From the NCBI GenBank assembly GCA_009778065.1, contig WRKM01000001.1, forward strand, positions 62,001 to 126,000: DNA of 64,000 nt, given 5' to 3'. Below the pieces are notes generated by a model, which saw only the letters and a list, made by a program, of their open reading frames with translations, had not been told where the DNA came from and did no database searches. Shown piece after piece: positions 1-7,992 of this stretch (its first letter is position 1; each line of letters opens with the position of its first letter). This stretch comes from Oscillospiraceae bacterium (GTDB taxonomy: Bacteria; Bacillota; Clostridia; Oscillospirales; Ruminococcaceae). The translations under genes were made by a program, and so were the position numbers.

Positions 1-393
1 ATCTTTAAGCCGCTCAAAATCTTCATGGGCGGAGCTTGCTTTAAGAGCCTGTGTTATACAGGCGATTGCTTTTTTTTCGACATTCCCGTCAGCCTTTAAT
101 GTGACAAGTATGGTGATGTCATCATGAGGTATAAAAGCCATATCTATAATTTCATAGTCGTAGCCCTCTGCCGCAATAACACCAAGGTCGTATTCTCCGG
201 TTTCAATAAGCGCGTCGCACGCACGAGCCAAATACGCACGAAAAATGTTTCCCGCACCGAAATGAACCCAAGCAGGGTTTTTATTAGTACGCTCTATTAA
301 AGCCTTTCGGTCGAATTTAGGTATAGAAATACCTGCGCGAAGCCACTTTTCGGAGTTTTCGGGTAAAAAAAGTTCATAGTTGTTAAGTTTCAT
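1..393 (-). CDS. uxuB: Fructuronate reductase (mannitol dehydrogenase family), N-terminal part, runs off window
   Basis: About 131 N-terminal codons are present; the rest lies beyond the left edge. The sequence shows a dinucleotide-binding start typical of the mannitol dehydrogenase family (WVHFGAGNIFRAY at about residues 33-45), followed by a Rossmann-type segment ending near EDFERLKD. In this family such enzymes reduce D-fructuronate to D-mannonate with NADH. The choice of fructuronate reductase rather than mannitol or tagaturonate reductase rests on context: mannonate dehydratase and glucuronate isomerase sit directly upstream in the same operon. The start is an ATG at 393, with AGGAGGG upstream but a rather long spacer of about 13 nt. 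Function is family knowledge plus context; substrate is inferred. Confidence 0.85.
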   Translation of the reverse strand, partial: MKLNNYELFLPENSEKWLRAGISIPKFDRKALIERTNKNPAWVHFGAGNIFRAYLARACDALIETGEYDLGVIAAEGYDYEIIDMAFIPHDDITILVTLKADGNVEKKAIACITQALKASSAHEDFERLKD

Positions 394-420
394 GTCAGGT
401 TTTCGTCCCTCCTGTTTATA

Positions 421-1485
421 CTATTTCTGTTTTCTTATCGCTTCTAAAAGCCCGCTCAAATAACAAATCCCCATCGCCCTGTCATACAGTCCGTATCCGG
501 GCATTGATTTTTCACCCCATACCATCCTGCCGTGGTCGGGTCGGACAGGTCCGTCAAAGCCAATATCATAGAGTGCTTTTATTATCTCGTACATATCAAG
601 TGAGCCGTCATCGGACAAATGCGCCGACTCGTCAAATTTTCTGTAACCGAGGTATTTTACATTTCTCGTATGTGCGAAATGAATTTTCCCTTTAAGCGAG
701 CGAATAATCGCGGGTATGTCGTTTTCGGGATTTGAACCGAGCGAACCTGTACACAGGGTTATACCGTTACAGGGCGAAGGCGCGAGATTAATAAGCTCCT
801 GCAGGTCTTCTGCATCCTTCACAATTCGAGGAAGCCCGAAAACACTCCACGCAGGGTCGTCGGGATGAATCGCCATTTTAATATTATATTTTTCACAAAC
901 GGGCATAATAGCACGCAGAAAATAACCCAAGTTCTCTTTTAGCTTATGCTCGTCTATACCTTTATAGATTTCAAAAAGCTCTTTATTCCGCGCCATCCTC
1001 TCAGGCTCCCAACCGGGTAAAAGATAGCCCTCGCTTTTACTGCCTATGCTCTCAAGCATCTGCTCAAAATCCATACTCTCAATAATTTCAGCATCATAAG
1101 AAAGCACTGTCGAACCGTCGGAACGAGGCTTCGCCAAATCCGAGCGGGTCCAGTCGAACACGGGCATAAAATTATAACAAACGAGGTCTATCCCCTGCTC
1201 GCCAAGGCGTTCGAGCGTTTTGATATAATTTTCTATGTACATATCACGTTCTGAGGAGGCGGCTTTTATTGCGTCATGGATGTTAACGCTTTCGATACCG
1301 GAAATTTCAAGTCCCGCACGCTCCACCCGCTCCTTCAACGCTCTAATCGCGGCTGTCTCCCAGACCTCGCCGGGCATAGTGTCATATAATGTTGTGATTA
1401 CCCCGACGACAGCGGGGATTTGCCTGATTTGTTCGGGGGTAATTGTGTCAAATTTATCTCCGAACCAACGAAAAGTCATTTTCAT
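421..1485 (-). CDS. uxuA: Mannonate dehydratase UxuA
   Basis: A 354-residue protein of the usual family length that dehydrates D-mannonate to 2-keto-3-deoxygluconate, a cytosolic step of glucuronate breakdown. Recognisable conserved stretches are MTFRWFGDKFD at the N-terminus, AIHPDDPAWSVFGLPRI (about residues 205-221), CTGSLGSNPEND, FAHTRNVK and RPDHGRMVWGE near the C-terminus; the His/Asp/Cys residues in these are the metal-binding set in this xylose-isomerase-fold family. Its ATG overlaps the stop of uxaC by 4 bp, so the two are translationally coupled, and uxuB follows 27 bp downstream. Identification is firm. Confidence 0.97.
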   Translation of the reverse strand: MKMTFRWFGDKFDTITPEQIRQIPAVVGVITTLYDTMPGEVWETAAIRALKERVERAGLEISGIESVNIHDAIKAASSERDMYIENYIKTLERLGEQGIDLVCYNFMPVFDWTRSDLAKPRSDGSTVLSYDAEIIESMDFEQMLESIGSKSEGYLLPGWEPERMARNKELFEIYKGIDEHKLKENLGYFLRAIMPVCEKYNIKMAIHPDDPAWSVFGLPRIVKDAEDLQELINLAPSPCNGITLCTGSLGSNPENDIPAIIRSLKGKIHFAHTRNVKYLGYRKFDESAHLSDDGSLDMYEIIKALYDIGFDGPVRPDHGRMVWGEKSMPGYGLYDRAMGICYLSGLLEAIRKQK

Positions 1486-2903
1486 GAAAAGTACTCCTTC
1501 GCATTATAATATGATATGTTTTTTACAATTTCTTCAAGCTTTTCAAAATTTGCAGGGTATTCACCATTTTCTACCCACCCCCCCACGAGGTTACATAAAA
1601 TTCGGCGGAAATACTCGTGGCGCGTATACGATAAAAAGCTTCTTGAATCAGTCAGCATACCCGCGAATAAAGCTAAAACGCCGTTATTGGCGAGGGCGGT
1701 CATTTGTTTTTCCATGCCGCTCTTATGGTCGTTAAACCACCATCCGGAGCCAAATTGAATCTTCCCTTTTAAGGGGGGACTGCCGCAGTCGGCACGTACC
1801 GAATTACCGGACTGGAAACAACCTGTGATACAGGCTAACAGGTCGTCATCCTTAGGATTAAGACAAAACAGAACCGTGCGGGGTAAACTCGCCGCGACTT
1901 CGAGCCTGTCTAAAAGACGCAGAAGCGGCTCGGCATAGTCAGAACCCGCCATGCAATCATATCCTTTATCCGCGCCGAGCAGGGCGGTCATTGTGGAATT
2001 AACGCTTCGCGCCGCACCCATATGAAGCTGCATACTCCAACCAAGCTCGTTATATTTTTTCCCCATGTCCACAAGCATCTCGGTCTTAAACCCGCCGCTC
2101 TCCTTAGGAGAAAGTTTCTCTCCCGATAACGCCTTTTTCACGATTTCATCAAGCGTTTTTTCGTCTGTACCGATATAAACAGGCGGGTCGAGGGCATGGT
2201 CAGACATATTACATCCGTTTGCGTCAAAAAACTCTATGCGCTTATAGACTGCCTCTTTCAGGCTTTCGTAATTATGAATCTGCGTCTGTGTAATCTCAGA
2301 CAACACACCCGCATAATCCGCCCATGACGGCTTTTCTATACCGAGTAAGTCCGAAGGACGGAACGTAGGTTTAACCAACGCGGCGATAACGCCGTTTTGT
2401 TTTATTTTTTTATGTTCTTCGAGATTGTCAACAGGGTTATCCGAGGTACAAATCATCTCGACATTAAACTTTTTTATAACATCACTAACCCTCAACCCTT
2501 TTTCAAGTACGCTCCCACAATGCTCCCAGACCTGCCTTGCGGTTTTTGATGAAAGGTTTATATCACATCCGAAGACCCGCCTAAGCTCAAGATGCGTCCA
2601 GTGGTAGAGTGGGTTCCCTATGCAGTTTTCAATCGTTAATGCCCACTTTTCAAACTTTTCATAATCATTTGCAGAACCCGTTATGTACTCCTCGTCAATG
2701 CCGCAGGCTCGCATAGCCCGCCATTTGTAATGGTCTCCGCCAAGCCACAGTTCTGTCAGATTTCCGAAGGTTCTGTCCTCGGCAATTTCACGGGGGTCGA
2801 GGTGACAGTGCCAATCTATAATAGGCAGGTCTCTCACCGCACTGTACAGCTTTTTCGCCGTCATCGTCCGTAAAAGGAAACTCTCGCTCATAAATTTTTT
2901 CAT
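1482..2903 (-). CDS. uxaC: Glucuronate (uronate) isomerase UxaC
   Basis: A 473-residue protein that isomerises D-glucuronate to D-fructuronate (or galacturonate to tagaturonate), the entry step of hexuronate catabolism. The N-terminal IIDWHCHLDPREIAEDRTF carries the amidohydrolase-like His-x-His pair; other family blocks are LHMGAARSVNSTM, and GSGWWFNDHKSGME near residue 380. It is the first gene of the operon uxaC-uxuA-uxuB: a sigma-A promoter lies just upstream and the ATG has AAGGAGC at a good distance. The operon lacks a visible regulator, transporter or KDG aldolase; the KDG kinase is at the far end of the window. Confidence 0.97.
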   Translation of the reverse strand: MKKFMSESFLLRTMTAKKLYSAVRDLPIIDWHCHLDPREIAEDRTFGNLTELWLGGDHYKWRAMRACGIDEEYITGSANDYEKFEKWALTIENCIGNPLYHWTHLELRRVFGCDINLSSKTARQVWEHCGSVLEKGLRVSDVIKKFNVEMICTSDNPVDNLEEHKKIKQNGVIAALVKPTFRPSDLLGIEKPSWADYAGVLSEITQTQIHNYESLKEAVYKRIEFFDANGCNMSDHALDPPVYIGTDEKTLDEIVKKALSGEKLSPKESGGFKTEMLVDMGKKYNELGWSMQLHMGAARSVNSTMTALLGADKGYDCMAGSDYAEPLLRLLDRLEVAASLPRTVLFCLNPKDDDLLACITGCFQSGNSVRADCGSPPLKGKIQFGSGWWFNDHKSGMEKQMTALANNGVLALFAGMLTDSRSFLSYTRHEYFRRILCNLVGGWVENGEYPANFEKLEEIVKNISYYNAKEYFS

Positions 2904-2935
2904 CTGTTTTGCTCCTTAGTAATCACGTTAATATT

Positions 2936-2964
2936 ATTCTACCATGATTTTCATAAAAAGGCAA
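2936..2964 (-). promoter_or_regulatory. Sigma-A promoter of uxaC-uxuA-uxuB
   Basis: On the minus strand, TTGCCT (2964-2959) and TAGAAT (2941-2936) are separated by exactly 17 bp, about 33 bp before the uxaC start. No operator palindrome was recognised around it. Confidence 0.75.
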
Positions 2965-2985
2965 TAGCCAAAAACGAGCTTTCGT

Positions 2986-2994
2986 CATAAAATA
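2986..2994 (+). promoter_or_regulatory. Possible mother-cell sigma -10 element before dpaA
   Basis: CATAAAATA matches the CATAnnnTA -10 pattern of the sporulation sigma factors E/K and lies 33 bp before the dpaA ATG. In Bacillus the homologous operon uses sigma K. No convincing -35 was found at the right distance, so this is a weak call supported mainly by the known biology. Confidence 0.3.
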
Positions 2995-3027
2995 AATAAA
3001 TGAAATAAGACTTAACAGGAGAACACG

Positions 3028-3903
3028 ATGAACAACTTTCTCTTTCTCGGCGGAGATATGCGCTCGCTCCACGCCGCAAAACGGCTCGGAGAGCGGTATG
3101 ACTGCTTTGTTTACGGCGTTGCGGAGACTGAATCTATCCACGCGCCTGTTCTACGCGAAATAACAAAATTTAAAAGCCTTGTACTCCCCTTACCCGCTTG
3201 TGCGGACGGATTAAATATAAACGCACCCTATTCTAAGACGCCTATTCCTATAAGCGTAATTCCCGAGGCGGTTTATTCGGGGGGGACTGTTTATTGCGGA
3301 AAGTCTTGTCCCGCGCTTGAAAAAATTTGTACCGAAAACAATCTCTCGCTTATAGATTATTTCGAGCGGGAGGAGTTAGCGGTAATGAACGCAATACCGA
3401 CCTCCGAGGGTTGCCTCGAAATAATAATGCGCGAAAAACCCCAAACAATTTTCGGTTCATCGGTTCTGCTTACGGGATTCGGCAGAATCTCTAAGGTGTT
3501 GGGAAAGCTTCTCATCGCACTCGGCGCGAAGGTGACGGTCACGGCACGTAAATACTCAGACCTGGCATGGGCAGAAATTTCGGGTTGTGAAACCATACAT
3601 TTATCGAAGCTTGATGACATGCTCGAAAAGTTCGACACAATAATAAACACCATACCCGCACCCATTTTAGACACAGACAGGCTCAAAATGTTAAAGCCCG
3701 ACTGCCTTGTGGTTGACCTCGCGTCAAAGGCGTGTGTACCGAATCTCGAAAACGCAAAGAAAGAGGGCGTTAACATTATCCGCGCCCTCTCCCTGCCCGG
3801 AAAAACCTCACCCGTAACAGCGGGGTATATTATCGCCGATACAATCATGAATATTTTAGCCCTGTCATCCGAGACGGCGGAAAGCGGGGACACAAATGTT
3901 TGA
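3028..3903 (+). CDS. dpaA: Dipicolinate synthase subunit A (SpoVFA)
   Basis: A 291-residue protein, normal for the family. With DpaB it makes dipicolinic acid from 4-hydroxytetrahydrodipicolinate in the mother cell; the product is packed into the spore core with calcium. A nucleotide-binding Rossmann motif (GFGRISKVLGKLLIALGAK, about residues 152-170) and the C-terminal block DLASKACVPNLENAKKEG with LPGKTSPVTAGYI are visible and typical. The ATG has AGGAG 8 nt upstream. It overlaps dpaB by 8 bp, so the two are coupled. Presence of this pair is strong evidence that the organism makes spores. Confidence 0.96.
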   Translation: MNNFLFLGGDMRSLHAAKRLGERYDCFVYGVAETESIHAPVLREITKFKSLVLPLPACADGLNINAPYSKTPIPISVIPEAVYSGGTVYCGKSCPALEKICTENNLSLIDYFEREELAVMNAIPTSEGCLEIIMREKPQTIFGSSVLLTGFGRISKVLGKLLIALGAKVTVTARKYSDLAWAEISGCETIHLSKLDDMLEKFDTIINTIPAPILDTDRLKMLKPDCLVVDLASKACVPNLENAKKEGVNIIRALSLPGKTSPVTAGYIIADTIMNILALSSETAESGDTNV

Positions 3904-4489
3904 TTTTTCTAATACTGTAATCGGGTTCGCCGTGAGCGGTTCGTTCTGCACCTTTGACGCCGCCTTTGAACAGGCGCGGATTCTAAAGCGGCTCGGCGCA
4001 AAGCTGATTCCTATTATGTCCGAAACCGCATACAATACGGACACCCGTTTCGGAGAAGCTAAAGAACACGCCGCCGAACTTTCCGAAATATGCGATGCGA
4101 AGATAATAAAAACGATTGCAGAAGCGGAACCCCTCGGACCGGGTAAGCTTTTAGACGTTATCCTCGTATGTCCCTGTACGGGTAACACAATGGCGAAGTT
4201 AGCAAATTCCATAACCGACAGCGCGGCTACAATGGCTGTAAAAAGCCATATCCGTAACAATCGCCCTGCCGTACTTTGTATCGCCACGAATGATGCGCTT
4301 TCAGGTTCGGCAAAAAATATAGGCGTACTTATGAATCTGCGCAATTACTTTTTTGTACCCCTGCGGCAAGATGAACCCGAAAATAAACCGACATCGGTAA
4401 TTTCCGATTTTTCATTAGTTCCCGAAGCACTGTCGTCCGCACTCAAAAATATACAAATGCAACCGATTTTAAGGCAGATTATGTTTTAA
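3896..4489 (+). CDS. dpaB: Dipicolinate synthase subunit B (SpoVFB)
   Basis: A 197-residue flavoprotein-like subunit of dipicolinate synthase. It shows the flavin-protein start GFAVSGSFCTFDAAFEQ, PCTGNTMAKLANSITDSAAT in the middle (about residues 92-111), and IATNDALSGSAKNIG with NYFFVPLRQDEP towards the end, all typical of SpoVFB. It begins inside the end of dpaA (8-bp overlap). It converges with the nuclease gene on the other strand, with only 11 bp between the stop codons and no hairpin between them. Confidence 0.96.
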   Translation: MFDFSNTVIGFAVSGSFCTFDAAFEQARILKRLGAKLIPIMSETAYNTDTRFGEAKEHAAELSEICDAKIIKTIAEAEPLGPGKLLDVILVCPCTGNTMAKLANSITDSAATMAVKSHIRNNRPAVLCIATNDALSGSAKNIGVLMNLRNYFFVPLRQDEPENKPTSVISDFSLVPEALSSALKNIQMQPILRQIMF

Positions 4490-4500
4490 GCCTTACTATC

Positions 4501-5535
4501 TCACCCCTCATCATCTCCATCGCTAAAGCTTTCCTCCTCGGCAAGTTCGCGCAATTCGCGTAACTTGTTTTCGAGCAATGCCTTTTTCGGCAGATGTGTC
4601 TGATAGTCGGCAATCAAGGCGGGTGACATACTGCGGCTTAGCGCGTACTCGACGACAGTATCATCTTTACCCGCACAGAGAATCAAGCCTACACTCGGAT
4701 TTTCGTCGGGTTTACGAACATCACGGTCAAGGGCTTCAAGGTAAAATTCAAGCTTTCCGAGATGTTCCGGCTTGAAATCGGTGACTTTTAGCTCAATGGC
4801 GACAAGGCAATGCAAATCGCGATTGTACAGAAGCAAATCAATGCGAAAATCTTTATTACCTACTTGAACACGATATTCTTCACCCACAAGAGTAAAATCC
4901 TTGCCAAATTCGAGGATAAACTTACGCAGATTAGCGATAATGGCTTTACGAAACTCTTTTTCTTTGTGCCGTTCGGGAATATCAAGAAATTCAAGAACAT
5001 AGCTGTCACGCAAAGCCGACAATCCTGTACTACGTTCGATGAATAATTGATTCTGCTCATTTGAAATCATGGTGCGTTCAAACAACGCGCTGTCAAATTG
5101 ACGCTCAAGTTCGCGCTTGGAATAGTTATTTTTTGAACACAAAAGTAAATAAAACTCCCGTTCTTCTTCGCTTTTTGCCCTTGACATTATAGCGAGATTA
5201 TTTGTCCAGCTAATTTCTCTCACCAGTGGTGAGAGTTTTTCATTTTCCGCATAAATCTCATAAAATTGCTTCATGCGCCAAATATTTTGCGGCGAAAAAC
5301 CTTTTATTCCATCATAATGCGATTGAATAAATCCCGAAAACTCCTTGACGATGGATTTGCCCCACTTGTCGGTCTTGACTTTTTGGCTGATATATCGCCC
5401 GATTTCCCAATACATATCAATCAGTTCCCGATTGACAGAACGGAATATTTTTTCGCGGCTACGTTCAATAATATCCACTATTTCCTCAAAAGCGGCATTA
5501 TTACTCGCCTGTAAATTATTTTCATTTGATTTCAA
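4501..5535 (-). CDS. YhcG-type PD-(D/E)XK nuclease domain protein (DUF1016)
   Basis: About 344 residues in two parts. An N-terminal DUF1016 region (about residues 15-150) contains LIDMYWEIGRYISQKVKTD and SPQNIWRMKQFYE. A C-terminal nuclease-like domain contains FRIDLLLYNRDLHCLVAIELK, where Asp and Glu-x-Lys form the expected PD-(D/E)XK core. Family members occur near restriction systems and mobile DNA; the cellular role is not settled. No restriction or methylase gene is adjacent here. There is no in-frame ATG before the conserved region. I chose the TTG at 5535 because a GGGGG run lies 9 nt upstream; a TTG at 5574 would add 13 residues but has no ribosome binding site. It may be a recent insertion between housekeeping genes. 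Confidence 0.85.
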   Translation of the reverse strand: MKSNENNLQASNNAAFEEIVDIIERSREKIFRSVNRELIDMYWEIGRYISQKVKTDKWGKSIVKEFSGFIQSHYDGIKGFSPQNIWRMKQFYEIYAENEKLSPLVREISWTNNLAIMSRAKSEEEREFYLLLCSKNNYSKRELERQFDSALFERTMISNEQNQLFIERSTGLSALRDSYVLEFLDIPERHKEKEFRKAIIANLRKFILEFGKDFTLVGEEYRVQVGNKDFRIDLLLYNRDLHCLVAIELKVTDFKPEHLGKLEFYLEALDRDVRKPDENPSVGLILCAGKDDTVVEYALSRSMSPALIADYQTHLPKKALLENKLRELRELAEEESFSDGDDEG

Positions 5536-5767
5536 AGCCAATTGCCCCCAATCTTTCCTTGATTTCGCTCTCAAAGCCGATGTTGGCTGTATTTAAGCCA
5601 TTAGTAACCGCCATGCACCATAGTAGATGCATCTCAATTTACTGAACGAATTTTAAATTCATTATAACATAAATAAAGAAAATTTTCAATGTTTTTGTAA
5701 AAAAGACAAAAAAGCGTTGAGGCAACCGCTTTTAAGTCAGATTATGTTTTAACCTTTAACATTACAA

Positions 5768-5801
5768 AAAGGAACGGGCGTTCCTACGCACCCGTTCCTT
5801 T
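5768..5801 (-). terminator. Rho-independent terminator of the surface-protein operon
   Basis: An 11-bp perfect stem (AAAGGAACGGG with CCCGTTCCTTT) and a 12-nt loop, followed on the minus strand by a T run. It lies 40 bp past the stop of the gene ending at 5842. Confidence 0.85.
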
Positions 5802-5841
5802 GTTTTAGGTATTATTGTCGCTTTAAAGCTCAACTACTTGC

Positions 5842-6999
5842 TTACGAAACGGTGAATGTAATCGTATGCTTAGTATCATCGCTCATAGTCACAATCATAA
5901 CCCGTTGAGCCGTGTTATTACCAAAATTGAACTCAATTTTATGCTCGCTCATCTTCTCCGTACGGAAAGCAGTAGTCGTCGCGGTACCATTCATTGTCAC
6001 GCTCTTTACAGTTTTTCCGCCATAACCAAAATCAACTGCAAACCACTGATTCGCTACTGTACCCGCTTCTGAGTAGCTCATAGACGATTTTGCGAAGCCT
6101 TCGGGAGGTGCGAGTTCTAACGCAGGTGGAGTACTACCAAGAAGAGACATTATAGTGCTACCGCTGGCGGGAAGAAGTGCATAAGCATTTTCGACCTCAT
6201 TAGGAGAAACTCTCATGAGTGCGTTCAACGCCGGGATAGTATCATTCTTAGTAGCACCGTCGGTACCAACATCGCCGGTTGGGATTTCAAAAACAGTAAA
6301 TTTAATAGCTACGCCGACCTTCTTGGTTGCTTCTTTGCCTGTGAAATCAGACCAGTCGGCTTTGGTGTTAATTTTACCTGCGAGTTGAATTTTCGTGCCG
6401 TCTCCGGCTTCACCTGACTTTAATGATATGTCGTAAGTATAGTCGGGAGCTGTGCCTTCCTGCTCAACTACGTAAACCGCAGATTGGAGAGCAAAGTTTG
6501 CCTTTTTGCCTGCTTCATCAAGTACCGTAATAGCGTTCACGGCTGTATCTGCTGCCGCGAAATCTGCAGCCGCATCTGTGGTCTTGGCTGCCGAAGCTAC
6601 AATGTTAAACGAAACATTGTTGAGAGTGTTACTATCAACAGCACTTTCAATAACAGATGTCGCATGACCGGTCAGTTTAGCATCCACTTCCACAACAACA
6701 GGGAATGAGCTTTTGTTTACAAACAAAGCCCCCGCCTTACTTTGCATGACGATTTTTCCATCGGGGTTAAGGTTGGTGAGGATAACTTCACTGTCGTAAT
6801 CCTGACTTGCGAGACCCTGCGGGTCAAGCATAAAGTTCATGTTAGCTGATGTAGGAAGCTCAACCAACACCTTTTTCAAGTCCGCTCCGACGACGTCTCC
6901 GTCGCCCTCGAGTTCAAAAGCGAACGCCTGTACCGCTCCCACCGAGAAGAGCATCGTGATTGCGAGGACACTTGCGAGGAGTTTTTTAGATTCTTTCAT
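5842..6999 (-). CDS. Secreted surface-type protein of unknown function
   Basis: A 385-residue protein that I do not recognise by function. It has a clear Sec signal peptide (KKLLASVLAITMLFSVGAV, cleavage near AFA-FELEG, about residue 27). A segment reading PTSANMNFMLDPQGLA follows at about residues 50-65, a type of phrase seen in uncharacterised Firmicutes surface proteins. The rest is acidic, Ala/Thr-rich and probably beta-rich, with no cysteine motif and no C-terminal anchor. It lies 19 bp behind the 207-codon membrane protein gene and shares its promoter and terminator, so the two probably act together, perhaps as a secreted subunit and its membrane partner (inference). RBS GGGGG is 8 nt before the ATG. 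Confidence 0.7.
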   Translation of the reverse strand: MKESKKLLASVLAITMLFSVGAVQAFAFELEGDGDVVGADLKKVLVELPTSANMNFMLDPQGLASQDYDSEVILTNLNPDGKIVMQSKAGALFVNKSSFPVVVEVDAKLTGHATSVIESAVDSNTLNNVSFNIVASAAKTTDAAADFAAADTAVNAITVLDEAGKKANFALQSAVYVVEQEGTAPDYTYDISLKSGEAGDGTKIQLAGKINTKADWSDFTGKEATKKVGVAIKFTVFEIPTGDVGTDGATKNDTIPALNALMRVSPNEVENAYALLPASGSTIMSLLGSTPPALELAPPEGFAKSSMSYSEAGTVANQWFAVDFGYGGKTVKSVTMNGTATTTAFRTEKMSEHKIEFNFGNNTAQRVMIVTMSDDTKHTITFTVS

Positions 7000-7018
7000 A
7001 TTAAGAATCCCCCTTTTT

Positions 7019-7642
7019 TTAATTTTTTATTATCAGTCGGATACCGACAGATAAATCTGTTATAACGTTGAAATCATCGTCCACAAGATAATAAACAACG
7101 GTCGCCGTATATGAGCCGGCAGGTACTTCCTTTTGTAGGGCGAACTCTTTAAGCTCCGCCTCTACAGGTATATAGGGTGATGAATATATCAGTTCGTCTA
7201 ACATGGCATCGCCATTCTCATCATCGAGAAAAACATCAATATAAACAGTCCGCTTGTTATCGGTATAGTTTTCGACATACGTACTGCGGGAAGGCACATC
7301 CCATTTTTCAAAAACCCATTCTAAACTCATGCTGATTATATAAGAAGCGTCCTCAATGGGCTGTCTGAATTCTTCGAGAACTTCTTCAAAATTATCAGGA
7401 GTCAGAACCATTCCCCGACCGCCTATATCGTTTTGCTCCAGCATATCGCGCGGAATAAGTCTGTCGTCCTCATCATCCCTGTCTTTTGTGCTGAGAACCA
7501 CTATTAATATAACAGTGGGTACGATTATAGCGAGTCCTAAGACTGACAATATAACATGCTTAAAAAACCTTACACTGCCGAGATAGGCACTCTTCTTCTC
7601 TTCTGCCGCCTCTCTCTTTTTCTTTTTTTTCTTTTTAGCCAC
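7019..7642 (-). CDS. Single-pass membrane protein with Lys-rich cytosolic start, unknown function
   Basis: A 207-residue protein beginning from GTG with a run of seven lysines (KKKKKKKRE), one transmembrane helix at about residues 29-51, an acidic linker (STKDRDDEDD) and an extracellular domain of about 150 residues. The C-terminal part (YIDVFLDDEN, then VPAGSYTATVVYYLVDDD) looks like an immunoglobulin-type beta domain. It is the first gene of a two-gene operon with the secreted 385-residue protein. Its topology suggests a membrane-bound partner or chaperone for that protein, which is inference. The upstream AAGGA is about 13 nt from the GTG, so translation may be modest. Confidence 0.7.
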   Translation of the reverse strand: MAKKKKKKKREAAEEKKSAYLGSVRFFKHVILSVLGLAIIVPTVILIVVLSTKDRDDEDDRLIPRDMLEQNDIGGRGMVLTPDNFEEVLEEFRQPIEDASYIISMSLEWVFEKWDVPSRSTYVENYTDNKRTVYIDVFLDDENGDAMLDELIYSSPYIPVEAELKEFALQKEVPAGSYTATVVYYLVDDDFNVITDLSVGIRLIIKN

Positions 7643-7683
7643 TTTTTAAACGCCGTCCTTACACGTATTTTCCTTTTAACAGC

Positions 7684-7712
7684 ATTATACTACATTCTCG
7701 CCAAAAAAGCAA
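7684..7712 (-). promoter_or_regulatory. Sigma-A promoter of the 207/385-residue surface operon
   Basis: TTGCTT (7712-7707) and TATAAT (7689-7684) on the minus strand with a 17-bp spacer, 41 bp before the GTG start. A second, extended -10 (TGATATAAT, 7879-7871) lies further upstream without a good -35 and could be an additional start. Confidence 0.75.
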
Positions 7713-7943
7713 TATAAAAATGCCGAAAACTTGTAAAATTGTATAAAATGTACAAAAAGTTCAAGGAGCTTTTATTTAACCGTAATTAATATGTAATATC
7801 GGCAGGCTTAGTAAAAAATTTAGCAATTTCAGTAAATTTTTATTAAAAATAATTTCTATGTGCTATATTTATTATATCATAGTTTAGACGGTTTTTCGTT
7901 AAGTTAACAAAATTTAATTCTCGCCGGTAAAAAAATAAATTTT

Positions 7944-7970
7944 TACCCCCCGTATGTGACCGAGGGGTAT
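7944..7970 (-). terminator. Probable terminator of the amidase gene
   Basis: A GC-rich stem built from TACCCC-TCG and CG-GGGGTA, about 22 bp after the amidase stop. The T run is interrupted (TAAAAATTTATTTTTTT), so efficiency is uncertain. Confidence 0.5.
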
Positions 7971-7992
7971 AAATCTATCGTATAACCGAACT

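Larger units (their letters stand above)
7643..7992. other. AT-rich intergenic region, 350 bp
   Basis: It contains the promoter at 7684-7712, a possible second minus-strand -10 at 7871-7876 and a hairpin at 7944-7970 that follows the amidase gene. I see no coding region or repeat in the remaining AT-rich sequence. Confidence 0.6.

Noticed and set aside
2986-3027. Confident sigma-K promoter for dpaA
   Set aside because: Only the -10-like CATAAAATA is present; no AC-type -35 at 16-17 bp, so it is listed at low confidence only.
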